Shown here: positions 16,998 to 26,828 of the stretch, in pieces
How the letters are laid out: each line of letters begins with the position of its first letter
Numbering within the stretch: position 1 is the first letter of the stretch
Assembly (NCBI RefSeq): GCF_003864255.1
Contig: NZ_QWEZ01000001.1
Span: forward strand, 1,240,001-1,304,000
Direction: 5' to 3'
Length of the DNA stretch: 64,000 bases
From: Aestuariirhabdus litorea
GTDB taxonomy: Bacteria > Pseudomonadota > Gammaproteobacteria > Pseudomonadales > Aestuariirhabdaceae
Position numbers and translations under genes: made by a program
Notes under the pieces: model-generated
Databases searched by the model: none
Told to the model about the DNA's origin: nothing
Seen by the model: only the letters and a program-made list of their open reading frames with translations

Positions 16998-17864
16998 TTA
17001 GTCTTCTTGCAACACCTTGGGTGTTACCGCTCGATGAAATCCGTTGTAACTATTGGAGTTTTTTGCCTTGGGCAGAGGCCAAACCCCTGAGCCCTGGGAA
17101 GCCGCCCCATCGACACGAATGGTATCGCCGCTGATGAAGCTGGCCCCTTCGCTCAGCAAAAAGCAGATCAGGGAGCTGACCTCGGCTTCGGTGGCCATCC
17201 GCTGCAGGGGAACCTGTTTAATCAGGGTGGGGATGACCGCCCGGAAGGGGCCCTCGTAGGTGTCCATGCCGCTGGAGGCGACCCAGCCAGGAGCTACCGC
17301 GTTGACCCGCACCCCCGAACACCCCCATTCGTACGCCGCCGTTTTTGTGAGGTTGTCCATACCGGCGCGGGCTGCGCCGGAGTGAGCCATGCCGGGCATG
17401 CCCCCCCAGTTGTCGGCGGTGATGTTGACAATGGCGCCGCCCGATTTAGACATTGACTGGTTGTAGACTTCGCGGGCAAAGAGAAAACCGCCGGTGAGGT
17501 TGGTGCGAACCACAGTCTCAAACCCTTTCTGGGTGATGGCCGCAAGGGGGGAGGGATATTGCCCCCCCGCATTATTGACCAGCCCATGGATCTGGCCGCA
17601 CTCATCGATGATCGATTTGACGGTGGCGACTACCCCATCCTCAATACGGATGTCACATACCCGGTAGGCGGCTATGCCTCCATCCTCAGCAATCTCCTGT
17701 TGAACCTTTTGCAGCTTCTCTTCGTTTCGGCCGATCAGGTAGACCCTGGCGCCGAGCGCGGTGAGCTCATGGGCGGTGCAGCGGCCGATTCCACTTCCAC
17801 CACCGGTTACGATGATGTTTTTACCGGAGAACAGCTGATCTTTGAAAACGGATTGGTAACTCAA
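16998..17864 (-). CDS. atuB: AtuB-like short-chain dehydrogenase/enoyl-CoA reductase (PECR-like)
   Basis: A 288-residue SDR starting with TTG at 17864, four bases overlapping the atuA stop (TTGA) and preceded by GGGGAG at seven bases. The NADP motif is '[16 protein letters not shown]' and the SDR motif '[12 protein letters not shown]' is present. The usual Tyr-x3-Lys is replaced by '[14 protein letters not shown]', the same pattern as in peroxisomal trans-2-enoyl-CoA reductase (PECR), so it probably reduces or isomerises an enoyl- or dienoyl-CoA rather than oxidising an alcohol. It follows atuA as in Pseudomonas. Confidence 0.82.
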   Translation of the reverse strand: MSYQSVFKDQLFSGKNIIVTGGGSGIGRCTAHELTALGARVYLIGRNEEKLQKVQQEIAEDGGIAAYRVCDIRIEDGVVATVKSIIDECGQIHGLVNNAGGQYPSPLAAITQKGFETVVRTNLTGGFLFAREVYNQSMSKSGGAIVNITADNWGGMPGMAHSGAARAGMDNLTKTAAYEWGCSGVRVNAVAPGWVASSGMDTYEGPFRAVIPTLIKQVPLQRMATEAEVSSLICFLLSEGASFISGDTIRVDGAASQGSGVWPLPKAKNSNSYNGFHRAVTPKVLQED

Positions 17865-19681
17865 GGTCTGTCTCCCCTTGTCAGTGTTAGTTCATTAGCC
17901 AGTGAGGCTGGTACGGGTATCTCAAGGTCCAGCAGTTGCTGCGCAAAAGCCTTGCCCTGGGGGTCGATACGCAAACTCGCGATACCGCCACCTCCCAGGC
18001 TGTTTTCCAGTAAAAAGTTGAGTGCATTGAGGCCAGGCCATTCCCAGCGCAGCACCCGGCTCGTGTCACTATCGAGTAGGTGTGCCATCAGTGTGTGGAT
18101 ACGCGACTCCGTTAAGGCCTCACGGATATAGGGCAGGTAAGCCGGGTCCCGCGCAATCACGCCGATGTTGCTGTGGTTGCCCTTGTCGCCACTGCGGGCC
18201 CAGGCCAGTGCGATCAAGGGTACGGACGCATCGCAGTTTGAGGAGGGGGGAGGGGGTGGCGATTCGCAAGAGGGCTCCGGGGGCTGGTAAGCAGTGCCAC
18301 TGGTCTCGATATCAACCATCACTACCTCATCGGCTATCTGGTAGCTGACCGGCACCCGCGACTTATCGATCAGGAAGGAGAACAGTTTGATCACCGGCTG
18401 AACATTGGGGCGCCCCCCCACCAGCCCGGTGAGCCCCGGCGCCATGCCGGTGGCCGCTTGGGCGATTTCACGGGAGAAGAGGATCAGGGCCTCCTTCTGG
18501 GGGTGGGCCACCGCTATTTTAAGTACCACTTCGCGGGTGTCCGTGCGCTTTGCGCGGGCACCGTAGGTCGCTTCGGTGCCCAGTAGCTCCACCGACCGGG
18601 CTGTAAACCCGCCCCGTTCGCCGGCTTCCAGTAGGGCCGTCACCTTGTTGAGAATGGCATCTGCGACCCGCGAGGCTTTTGCGGGGGCGTCGATGCCGCC
18701 AATCAGGCAGGTTGCGGTGCAGCGGTAGCCATCCATATAAGTGGCCGAAACCTTGTAGCTGTTGGTTGGCTGCCGCCCACGGGCGCCCTCGACAGCGACT
18801 CGGTCTGGTGCGGTCTGTTGCAACGAAATATGGCGGAAATCACATACCACATCGGGCAGGTAATAGCTGCCAGGGTCTCCGATTTCGTACACCACCTGCT
18901 CGGCCACGGTGGCGCAGTTAACCAGCCCCCCGGTGCCCTCGGGCTTGGTGACCACGAAGCTGGCGTCGGAACTCACCTCGACCACTGGGAATCCGATATT
19001 TTCGTAATTGGGTACAGTTTCCCAGTCGGTGAAGTTACCGCCGGTGCACTGGGCTCCGCACTCAATGATGTGTCCAGCCAGGCTGGCCTGTGCCAGCTTG
19101 TCGAAGTCCTGGTAGGACCAGCCAAACTCATGCACCAGGGCGCCCGTTACAACGGCACTGTCGACACCGCGACCACTGATCACTATATCTGCCCCCGCCG
19201 CGAGAGCCGAGCTGATGGCCGGCGCTCCCAGATAGGCATTGATGCTGACCAGTCCCCGGGGTAGCGGTGCGCCGGTGTACATCTCCTTTACCTCTTCGCT
19301 GGCCAGTTGAGTGGCTTGAGCGATCAGGTTGTCGCCGTTGATAACCGCCACTTTCAGCGCCAGGCCCTGCTTGGCAATCTCTGCCCGCAGCGCCTCTGCA
19401 CAACTGTGGGGATTGATTCCGCCGCTGTTGCTGATGACTCTAATCCCCTTGCGGCTTATCTCGCCCAGCAAGGGGGCGAGGGTGGAGATGAAGTCAGGAG
19501 CATACCCCATTTGCGGGTTTTTCAGGCGCGCGCCCGCCATGATCGACAGGGTGACCTCGGCCAGGTAGTCAAACACCAGGTAGTCGAGTTGAGCACCCTG
19601 GACGAGTTGGGCGGCCGCCGTAGAGGTATCGCCCCAGAATGCGGAGGCGCATCCGATGGTGATCTGTTTATTGTTTTGCAT
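17861..19681 (-). CDS. atuA: AtuA, acyclic terpene utilization protein (DUF1446)
   Basis: A 606-residue protein with the DUF1446/AtuA domain over about residues 5-450 ('[20 protein letters not shown]', '[18 protein letters not shown]', '[14 protein letters not shown]') and the AtuA C-terminal domain near 480-600 ('[18 protein letters not shown]'). In Pseudomonas the atu genes are needed for growth on citronellol and geraniol, but the exact reaction of AtuA is unknown. It is the first gene of a seven-gene minus-strand operon to atuG, with AAGG before the ATG. Its promoter overlaps an inverted repeat facing the divergent regulator atuR. Confidence 0.9.
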   Translation of the reverse strand: MQNNKQITIGCASAFWGDTSTAAAQLVQGAQLDYLVFDYLAEVTLSIMAGARLKNPQMGYAPDFISTLAPLLGEISRKGIRVISNSGGINPHSCAEALRAEIAKQGLALKVAVINGDNLIAQATQLASEEVKEMYTGAPLPRGLVSINAYLGAPAISSALAAGADIVISGRGVDSAVVTGALVHEFGWSYQDFDKLAQASLAGHIIECGAQCTGGNFTDWETVPNYENIGFPVVEVSSDASFVVTKPEGTGGLVNCATVAEQVVYEIGDPGSYYLPDVVCDFRHISLQQTAPDRVAVEGARGRQPTNSYKVSATYMDGYRCTATCLIGGIDAPAKASRVADAILNKVTALLEAGERGGFTARSVELLGTEATYGARAKRTDTREVVLKIAVAHPQKEALILFSREIAQAATGMAPGLTGLVGGRPNVQPVIKLFSFLIDKSRVPVSYQIADEVVMVDIETSGTAYQPPEPSCESPPPPPSSNCDASVPLIALAWARSGDKGNHSNIGVIARDPAYLPYIREALTESRIHTLMAHLLDSDTSRVLRWEWPGLNALNFLLENSLGGGGIASLRIDPQGKAFAQQLLDLEIPVPASLANELTLTRGDRP

Positions 19682-19709
19682 CGCGCTTCACCCTTAGTAA
19701 GGTTCTTGG

Positions 19710-19739
19710 ATGCTACCAAGCAAGCGCTTGGTTTGTAAA
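19710..19739 (-). promoter_or_regulatory. atuA promoter
   Basis: On the minus strand TTTACA (19739-19734) and TAGCAT (19715-19710) are separated by 18 bp. The transcript would start just below 19705 and meet the atuA ATG at 19681. The spacer is occupied almost exactly by the ACCAAGC palindrome, an arrangement that suits direct repression. Confidence 0.55.
19715..19732. promoter_or_regulatory. Candidate AtuR operator (18-bp inverted repeat)
   Basis: ACCAAGC (19715-19721) and GCTTGGT (19726-19732) are perfect inverted arms around AAGC. The repeat lies between the -35 and -10 of atuA and next to the -35 of atuR. AtuR of P. aeruginosa is known to bind inverted repeats in the atuR-atuA intergenic region, so this is the best operator candidate. 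A second, weaker dyad (CCTTA-G-TAAGG) lies at 19692-19702. Confidence 0.65.
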
Positions 19740-19760
19740 GTGGCGGATTCAGGATATGAT
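19733..19760 (+). promoter_or_regulatory. Candidate atuR promoter
   Basis: TTGTAA (19733-19738) and TATGAT (19755-19760) are 16 bp apart. An in-frame ATG at 19756 falls inside this -10, which supports the downstream ATG at 19792 as the true atuR start. It abuts the operator palindrome, implying autoregulation. Confidence 0.45.
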
Positions 19761-19791
19761 AGGCAACGATGGCCCATTAATGGAGAGCCCC

Positions 19792-20439
19792 ATGAGCAGT
19801 AAAGTGATCGAACTCCCCAGTCTTGAAGCACTGGGCACCCGTTTAGCGGCTATGGACACGGTTGACCCGGCATCGGCTAAGGGCCGTCTGCTGCAAACAG
19901 CGGCACACCTGTTCCACGTAAGGGGGTTTGACCGCACCACTGTGCGGGACCTGGCGAGTGCGGTCGGCATCCAGTCGGGGAGCATTTTTCACCACTTCAA
20001 GAACAAGGATGAGATTCTCGAAGCGGTAATGCACGATACCATCGTCTTTAATACGCGTCTGGTTATCGATGCGCTACGGGCATCCGCGTCCTTGCAAGAT
20101 CAGTTGCTTGCGCTGATCCGTTGCGAGCTGGAGTCGATTAATGGGGTCACCGGTGAGGCGATGAATGTGCTGGTATTCGAGTGGCGTAACCTGCCCGAGG
20201 ATAAGCAATCCCGTATCCTTAAGCTGCGTGATATCTATGAGTCCCTGTGGTTGGGGGTTATCTCTGAGGCGTGTAGGGAGGGGTTACTCAGGGGGGAGCC
20301 CTTTGTGATTCGGCGTTTGTTGACCGGGGCGCTTTCCTGGACCTCTACCTGGTACCGAAAGGACGGAGGGTTGTCCGTCGCTCAGCTGGCCGAGCAGGTG
20401 CTGCAGATGGTGATCTGCCAGCCCGTCCCCAGAGCCTGA
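19792..20439 (+). CDS. atuR: TetR-family repressor AtuR
   Basis: A 215-residue regulator. ATG at 19792 follows GGAG at six bases; the upstream ATG at 19756 lies within the likely -10 box. The helix-turn-helix is at about residues 48-68 ('TTVRDLASAVGIQSGSIFHH', followed by the FKNKDE segment typical of TetR). The C-terminal ligand domain is all-helical. It is divergent from atuA, as in Pseudomonas, and should repress the operon until a terpenoid acyl-CoA is present; the ligand is inferred. The gene ends 33 bp before the tRNA promoter. Confidence 0.85.
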   Translation: MSSKVIELPSLEALGTRLAAMDTVDPASAKGRLLQTAAHLFHVRGFDRTTVRDLASAVGIQSGSIFHHFKNKDEILEAVMHDTIVFNTRLVIDALRASASLQDQLLALIRCELESINGVTGEAMNVLVFEWRNLPEDKQSRILKLRDIYESLWLGVISEACREGLLRGEPFVIRRLLTGALSWTSTWYRKDGGLSVAQLAEQVLQMVICQPVPRA

Positions 20440-20471
20440 AAGGATCGAGTGGATAAATTCCCAGAAAATCA

Positions 20472-20499
20472 TTGACTAGCGCGCCCGGGTCAGTAAAAT
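20472..20499 (+). promoter_or_regulatory. Strong tRNA operon promoter
   Basis: TTGACT (20472-20477) and TAAAAT (20494-20499) each match the consensus at five of six positions with a 16-bp spacer. A GC-rich discriminator (GCGC) follows the -10, as is usual for growth-rate-controlled stable RNA genes. The tRNA begins at 20514. Confidence 0.75.
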
Positions 20500-20513
20500 G
20501 CGCTTCACTTTCC

Positions 20514-20589
20514 GGGTGGTTAGCTCAGCTGGGAGAGCGTCTGCCTTACAAGCAGAGGGTCGGCGGTTCGATCCCGTCACCACCCACCA
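20514..20589 (+). tRNA. tRNA-Val (anticodon TAC)
   Basis: A 76-base cloverleaf with an encoded CCA end. The acceptor GGGTGGT pairs with ACCACCC, the D-loop is AGCTCAGCTGGGAGAGC, the anticodon stem-loop CTGCCTTACAAGCAG carries anticodon TAC, and the T arm contains GGTTCGATCC. It closely resembles E. coli tRNA-Val(UAC). It is first of a pair with tRNA-Asp, four bases apart. Confidence 0.97.
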
Positions 20590-20593
20590 AATT

Positions 20594-20670
20594 GGAGCGG
20601 TAGTTCAGTTGGTTAGAATACCGGCCTGTCACGCCGGGGGTCGCGGGTTCGAGTCCCGTCCGCTCCGCCA
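20594..20670 (+). tRNA. tRNA-Asp (anticodon GTC)
   Basis: A 77-base cloverleaf with encoded CCA. The acceptor GGAGCGG pairs with CCGCTCC, the anticodon loop CCTGTCACG carries GTC, and the T arm has GGTTCGAGTCC. It is transcribed with tRNA-Val from the promoter at 20472 and is followed within six bases by a terminator. Confidence 0.97.
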
Positions 20671-20675
20671 CTCTT

Positions 20676-20709
20676 AAAAAGCCCCTATCAATTGATAGGG
20701 GCTTTTTTT
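20676..20709. terminator. Rho-independent terminator of the tRNA operon
   Basis: AAAAA, then a perfect nine-bp stem (GCCCCTATC / GATAGGGGC) with loop AATT, then seven T. With the flanking A and T runs the whole element is palindromic and could also stop transcripts from the opposite strand. Confidence 0.93.
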
Positions 20710-20710
20710 G

Positions 20711-20923
20711 TGGGCGTTATTTCCCGCTTTCCTTCTCTTTTTAAGCCGTGTCGCTGTCATTTGCCTGTCATCGATGAGTGCTAGGGTTGCACCCATGGCC
20801 GGTGCATCGGGTGCTGGCAGGGGGGGGGGGATGCAATGGATGAGTATCTGGATGAGTTGCTGGAACGTAATGGCTGGGACTGCCCCGATGAGGGGATGGA
20901 TGATGGCGAGGAGCTTTGAGTTG
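20711..20923. other. Intergenic stretch with an eleven-G tract, no supported gene
   Basis: Between the tRNA terminator and the end of the AraC gene. It contains G x 11 at 20820-20830. A 27-codon plus-strand frame (20836-20919, acidic: MDEYLDELL...) starts six bases after the tract, whose G run could mimic a ribosome site. There is no family match and no promoter, so it is not called as a gene. Confidence 0.5.
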
Positions 20924-21937
20924 TCAACCGGTGGGCTGGCGGCGGTAGTCCCCTGGTGTTCTGTCTGTCCAGCGCTTAAAGGCGCGCTGGAAGGCTTCGG
21001 GGGATGAAAAGCCGAGCAGGTAGGCGATCTCGCCGAGGCTGAGGGCAGTGTCTTCGACGTAGATAAGCGCCAGGTCACGCTTGGTCTCCCCCAGAATTTG
21101 CTGGAAGGTGACGCCTTCATCCTGAAGCTTTCGCCTCAGGGTCCAGCTGGGCATGGCCAGCTTGGCAGCCACCTCACCGATACAGGGAGTGTTGCCGTGG
21201 AGAGCGCTGGCCAGGATCTCCGCTACACGGGCCTGTAGGCTACGCCCCCTGCGCATCTGGGCCAGCTTCTGCTCGCAGAGCTCGCTGAGGTAACTGAAAT
21301 TGGCTGCATTGCTGAAACGCAGGGGGCTGTCCAGCAGCTGGGGGCTGATGGCCAACTGGTTATAGGGCTGTCCGAAGAGCGGCTCGCAATTAAAGTAGTC
21401 TCGATAGCGGGCCTGGTAGTGAGGGGCTTCGAACTCGATATCGACCCGCTTGACCAGGTCTCGCTTGCCGCTGAGCCAAACCAGCAGCTGGCTCCACATG
21501 GAGAGCACTGAATCAACCACAAAACGGTTGTAGTCGTTGTAGGGAGCGATGGAGTAAAAGCGCAGCAAGGCTTCATCCTGCTCGAGATAGCTTGATTGTC
21601 CACGAATATTGACGCTGCTCAGCGGTTCGTAGCGGGTGATGGCCTCCATGGCGGTGCGCAGGTCAGGTGCCGCCATTGCGGTCAGTCCCGGCAGTCCCAG
21701 GTTTTGGATGTTGGCGCAGCGCCCCATCTCCAGCCCCAGTTCGGGATGCCCTGTCAGCTGGATGGCCGAGTGCCCCATGTGCATCAGGCGAGGGATGCTG
21801 ATGCGCGCATCAGGGTTCGCCATCAGTTCGTCGTCAATCTGGTACTGTAGAAGCAGCGGTGTGGGGTCTTTGCCCAAAGCGCGGATGGCCGCAGCCAGTG
21901 CGTCGATGTGGTGGGTGGAGATGTCGCCTAGCTTCAT
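20924..21937 (-). CDS. AraC-family transcriptional regulator (arabinose-binding-like N-domain)
   Basis: A 337-residue regulator. The N-terminal 190 residues resemble the OruR/ArgR-type Arabinose_bd domain (the region containing 'MGHSAIQLTGHPELGLEMG'). The C-terminal AraC HTH pair has 'IGEVAAKLAMPSWTLRRKLQ' and 'LSLGEIAYLLGFSSPEAFQR', followed by 'RAFKRWTDRTPGDYR'. It is divergent from fadH with 149 bp between the starts, so it may control fadH or a broader lipid response; the inducer is unknown. ATG at 21937 begins 'MKLGDISTHH'. Confidence 0.82.
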   Translation of the reverse strand: MKLGDISTHHIDALAAAIRALGKDPTPLLLQYQIDDELMANPDARISIPRLMHMGHSAIQLTGHPELGLEMGRCANIQNLGLPGLTAMAAPDLRTAMEAITRYEPLSSVNIRGQSSYLEQDEALLRFYSIAPYNDYNRFVVDSVLSMWSQLLVWLSGKRDLVKRVDIEFEAPHYQARYRDYFNCEPLFGQPYNQLAISPQLLDSPLRFSNAANFSYLSELCEQKLAQMRRGRSLQARVAEILASALHGNTPCIGEVAAKLAMPSWTLRRKLQDEGVTFQQILGETKRDLALIYVEDTALSLGEIAYLLGFSSPEAFQRAFKRWTDRTPGDYRRQPTG

Positions 21938-22008
21938 GGGGCGCTCTGCAAAGTTGGGTCAGTATTCTGTTTACTTCGGTCATTGAGTGCCGACAGCCCC
22001 CATTCTAA

Positions 22009-24126
<2,118 letters not shown>

Positions 24127-24431
24127 GCCGTGCGGGTGCGGCGCTCCAGGGCCAGCCGCACCCGTGCTATAGCGCTCTCTCTTTTTAAATCCTCTTTTGG
24201 GTGGTGTGATAACCGCGTCACGCCCTTTTTATGTACCTGAATTACACTGCTATCCGGTAAACGGCCAGACCCGTCTTGGCGTTAGCCCCGGGGTTGCAGC
24301 TGGGGTCACCCGGGTCTTTGCACTTATAGCTGGTTTCCAATGCCTGATGTATAGTTATTCGTTGTGCGCCGCTCATTGGCTGTAGTGAGCTGCACGCGGT
24401 GGTTTTATATCGGGGTAAAAGGAGTCACCCA
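24127..24431. other. Intergenic region with a long GC hairpin, no gene seen
   Basis: 305 bp. Just after fadH a 10-bp stem (CGGGTGCGGC 24133-24142 with GCCGCACCCG 24155-24164, 12-nt loop) may end the fadH transcript; the T-rich stretch lies about 15 bases later at 24177-24196, so termination is uncertain. The rest shows no coding frame with a ribosome site. A promoter for the coiled-coil gene at 24432 should lie in the right half. Confidence 0.45.
24133..24164 (+). terminator. Possible terminator hairpin after fadH
   Basis: A ten-base perfect GC-rich stem with a 12-nt loop, seven bases after the fadH stop. No T run follows directly; CTCTCTCTTTTT begins about ten bases later. It may be a 3'-protecting hairpin rather than a classic terminator. 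Confidence 0.45.
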
Positions 24432-25868
24432 ATGGGGCAGGGCAACATCACAGAGGCGGTAATATTTTTTGACCAGGATCGTGTGGTCAAGGAGATGATG
24501 TACCCCGAGTTTGAAGCGGTACTTGATGGCGTTGTCGCCATCAACGATTTTCGAAATCAATTGGTTAATGCGGCTTTCGTCGCCATCGACGGGGGGCTGA
24601 TGATCCGCTCCGTCGTACTCTTTACCATTGATTTCGATGAGCAGGGCAACGCGGACAAAGACTGGAATATTCCCCTACAGCATCTGGCAAGCTCGGCTGG
24701 GCTTGGCCCCGACCTGGGTGCGGGCCCCATTCGGCTTGCCTGTAGAAGTCAGTGTCCGGTGAGCTGGCACCAGTCACAGATGTGGGACCCGGACATGAGT
24801 CCCGAGGTCAATCATCTTGTTAACCTGAAACGCGCCGCTGAGCGCAACAGCCTTGGGATACTGGTCGATCGTAACTACGTGGCCCCGGTCTCCTCGGTTG
24901 TCGCTCCAACGCTTTCGGATGCTCCGCTACTCGATGACGTGCCGACCCTCGATGAGGCCTTTGAATTCGACCTTCCATCGGTGGCGGCGGCTCCCGCGGA
25001 GGACACCAAGGCGATTGAGCATCGCCTTTCCAAGAAGTACCAGGCGGCACATCGTAACAAGGTAGCCAACCTGATCAAGCAGCAGCGACTGCAGATTACG
25101 ACCCTTAAAAACCGGTTTAAGGAGGAGATGGTCCAGCGTAATCGCCATTTCCAGGAGCAGAAGGGCCAGCTTGAGGCCAAACTCGAAGCGCAGAGCAAGG
25201 AGATGGAGGTTCAGCAGCGGCAGAACCAGACGCTCAAACAGACCATGCGCCAGCAGCTGGATGAGTTTCGCCGCAGCAGGGAGGAGCTGACCCGTCAGCT
25301 GAAGAGCATTGAAGATGACGAGGGGCGCGACCTCGAGCGAATCAAGGCCCAGTATGAAGCCGAGATGGCCCAGCGCCTGCAGGCGGCTACCGCCGAGCTG
25401 CAGGAGCAGATCGAGGTGCGAGATGTTGAAATGGCCTACCGCAACGAGCTTGACGGCCAGCTCCAGGAAGAGCTGGAGGAGCTGAGGGCCAAGGTCGAAG
25501 AGTTAAGCGTACGTCAGTCCGAGGATGTGTTGGGTGATCTCTCCCAGAAAGGGGTGGTCTTTGTCGCCTACCATCCCGGGGTGGGGCATATCACCATCCC
25601 CCTGCAGGATATTCCCCGTTACATGAGTCACACCATGGCCTACGTTGCCAACAAATGCTTCGTATCGGAGGAGCAGTACAATCTGTGGCTGCGCCATTAT
25701 GAGGCACCCAGCTGCGACGCCCGCACCACCGATGGCAGTCGCTGCGGGGCTCGCCTGGACCGTGTGGACTCTCCCGGCATGTACGTGGATGGACACTCGA
25801 ATCACTGCGAGAAACATCGTGGCCTTAGCGCTGTCGAGGCGGTGCGCGCCGGCCGTAGCGCCCGTTAG
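24432..25868 (+). CDS. Conserved long coiled-coil protein with a C-terminal Cys/His cluster
   Basis: A 478-residue protein. ATG at 24432 has AGGAG seven bases upstream. Residues 1-150 form a compact domain ('AVIFFDQDRVVKEMMYPEFE'), 155-195 are acidic and Pro/Ala-rich, and about 200-370 are a continuous coiled coil rich in Glu, Gln, Arg and Lys. Residues 375-460 form a second globular part ('GVVFVAYHPGVGHITIPLQD') ending in a possible zinc site: Cys-x9-Cys ('CDARTTDGSRC') plus 'HSNHCEKH'. A similar gene of unknown role sits just upstream of nadK in Pseudomonas. A structural or envelope-associated role is possible; nothing shows an enzyme activity. Confidence 0.75.
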   Translation: MGQGNITEAVIFFDQDRVVKEMMYPEFEAVLDGVVAINDFRNQLVNAAFVAIDGGLMIRSVVLFTIDFDEQGNADKDWNIPLQHLASSAGLGPDLGAGPIRLACRSQCPVSWHQSQMWDPDMSPEVNHLVNLKRAAERNSLGILVDRNYVAPVSSVVAPTLSDAPLLDDVPTLDEAFEFDLPSVAAAPAEDTKAIEHRLSKKYQAAHRNKVANLIKQQRLQITTLKNRFKEEMVQRNRHFQEQKGQLEAKLEAQSKEMEVQQRQNQTLKQTMRQQLDEFRRSREELTRQLKSIEDDEGRDLERIKAQYEAEMAQRLQAATAELQEQIEVRDVEMAYRNELDGQLQEELEELRAKVEELSVRQSEDVLGDLSQKGVVFVAYHPGVGHITIPLQDIPRYMSHTMAYVANKCFVSEEQYNLWLRHYEAPSCDARTTDGSRCGARLDRVDSPGMYVDGHSNHCEKHRGLSAVEAVRAGRSAR

Positions 25869-25910
25869 GCGCTTTTTTCTCTAACCGCTCCAACCCGCAG
25901 CCCAATTCGT

Positions 25911-25916
25911 TATAAT
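25911..25916 (+). promoter_or_regulatory. Candidate -10 box upstream of nadK
   Basis: A perfect TATAAT at 25911-25916, 28 bp before the ATG at 25944. The hexamer at the -35 distance (CTCCAA) is poor, so an activator or a weak promoter is likely. Confidence 0.4.
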
Positions 25917-25943
25917 GATGTTTTTCATCAGGCGCGCGGTGCT

Positions 25944-26825
25944 ATGGAACAGTTCAGAAATGTAGGGGTTATCGGTCGCTTAGGGGGCGCCGAGGTAGTG
26001 GATACCCTCATTCGCCTGCTCGAATACCTCGACAAGCGCGACCTCAATATCATCCTTGAGCAGAGCCTGGTCGCGGTACTGCCCGAACGCAACCTTCAAA
26101 GCGGCAGTTATAAAATGCTGGGGGAGGTGTGTGATCTGGTGATTGTGGTTGGTGGCGATGGCAGTCTGTTGGGGGCTGCCCGCGAACTGGCCCGCAGTAA
26201 TGTGCCGGTGCTGGGAGTAAACAGAGGTAGGCTCGGCTTCCTGACCGATATCTCACCCGATGAAATCGACAGCCTGATCGGCGAGGTGCTCGATGGACGC
26301 TATATCCTCGAGAGCCGCTTCCTGCTCGATGTGCAGGTCAAGCGCAATGGCGAGCCGACCGGGCAGGGGTCAGCCTTGAACGATGTGGTACTCAACCCCG
26401 GTAAGTCGGCTCGCATGATCGAGTTTGAGCTCTACATCGAGGGCCAGTTTGTCTACAGTCAGCGCTCCGATGGAATGATCGTCGCCAGCCCCACCGGCTC
26501 TACCGCATATGCGCTCTCCGCCGGTGGCCCCATTATGCACCCCAAGCTGGATGCCATGGTGCTGGTGCCCATGTTCCCCCACACCCTCAGTAGCCGCCCC
26601 ATCGTGGTCGACGGCAACAGCGAAATCAAGATCGTTATCGGTGCCGATAACGAGGTTTTCCCACAGGTGAACTGCGACGGCCAGGAGATCATCACCACCC
26701 GCCCGGGTGACACGGTCACCATTCACAAGAAACCCCACAAGCTCAAGCTGATCCACCCCCTCAACCATAACTTTTACGAGATTTGCCGATCCAAGCTGGG
26801 CTGGAGTAGCAGGCCCGGGAGCTGA
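25944..26825 (+). CDS. nadK: NAD kinase
   Basis: A 293-residue enzyme of full family length that phosphorylates NAD+ to NADP+ with ATP. The signature GGDG is in 'VVVGGDGSLLGAAREL', followed by 'GVNRGRLGFLTDI', the substrate-binding 'NDVVL' and the Gly-rich motif 'GMIVASPTGSTAYALSAGGP'. It heads a compact run of six genes ending in pepN, all co-oriented with small gaps or overlaps, the same order as in Pseudomonas. The ribosome site is weak. Confidence 0.95.
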   Translation: MEQFRNVGVIGRLGGAEVVDTLIRLLEYLDKRDLNIILEQSLVAVLPERNLQSGSYKMLGEVCDLVIVVGGDGSLLGAARELARSNVPVLGVNRGRLGFLTDISPDEIDSLIGEVLDGRYILESRFLLDVQVKRNGEPTGQGSALNDVVLNPGKSARMIEFELYIEGQFVYSQRSDGMIVASPTGSTAYALSAGGPIMHPKLDAMVLVPMFPHTLSSRPIVVDGNSEIKIVIGADNEVFPQVNCDGQEIITTRPGDTVTIHKKPHKLKLIHPLNHNFYEICRSKLGWSSRPGS

Positions 26826-26828
26826 TCA

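Noticed and set aside
16145-17134. A 329-codon plus-strand frame across atuC and atuB
   Set aside because: It runs antisense across two well-supported genes and shows no motif.
19756-19791. Upstream ATG for atuR
   Set aside because: It falls in the likely -10 box, and the ATG at 19792 has GGAG at proper distance.
20836-20919. 27-codon acidic frame after the G11 tract
   Set aside because: No promoter, no family and only a G-run resembling a ribosome site.
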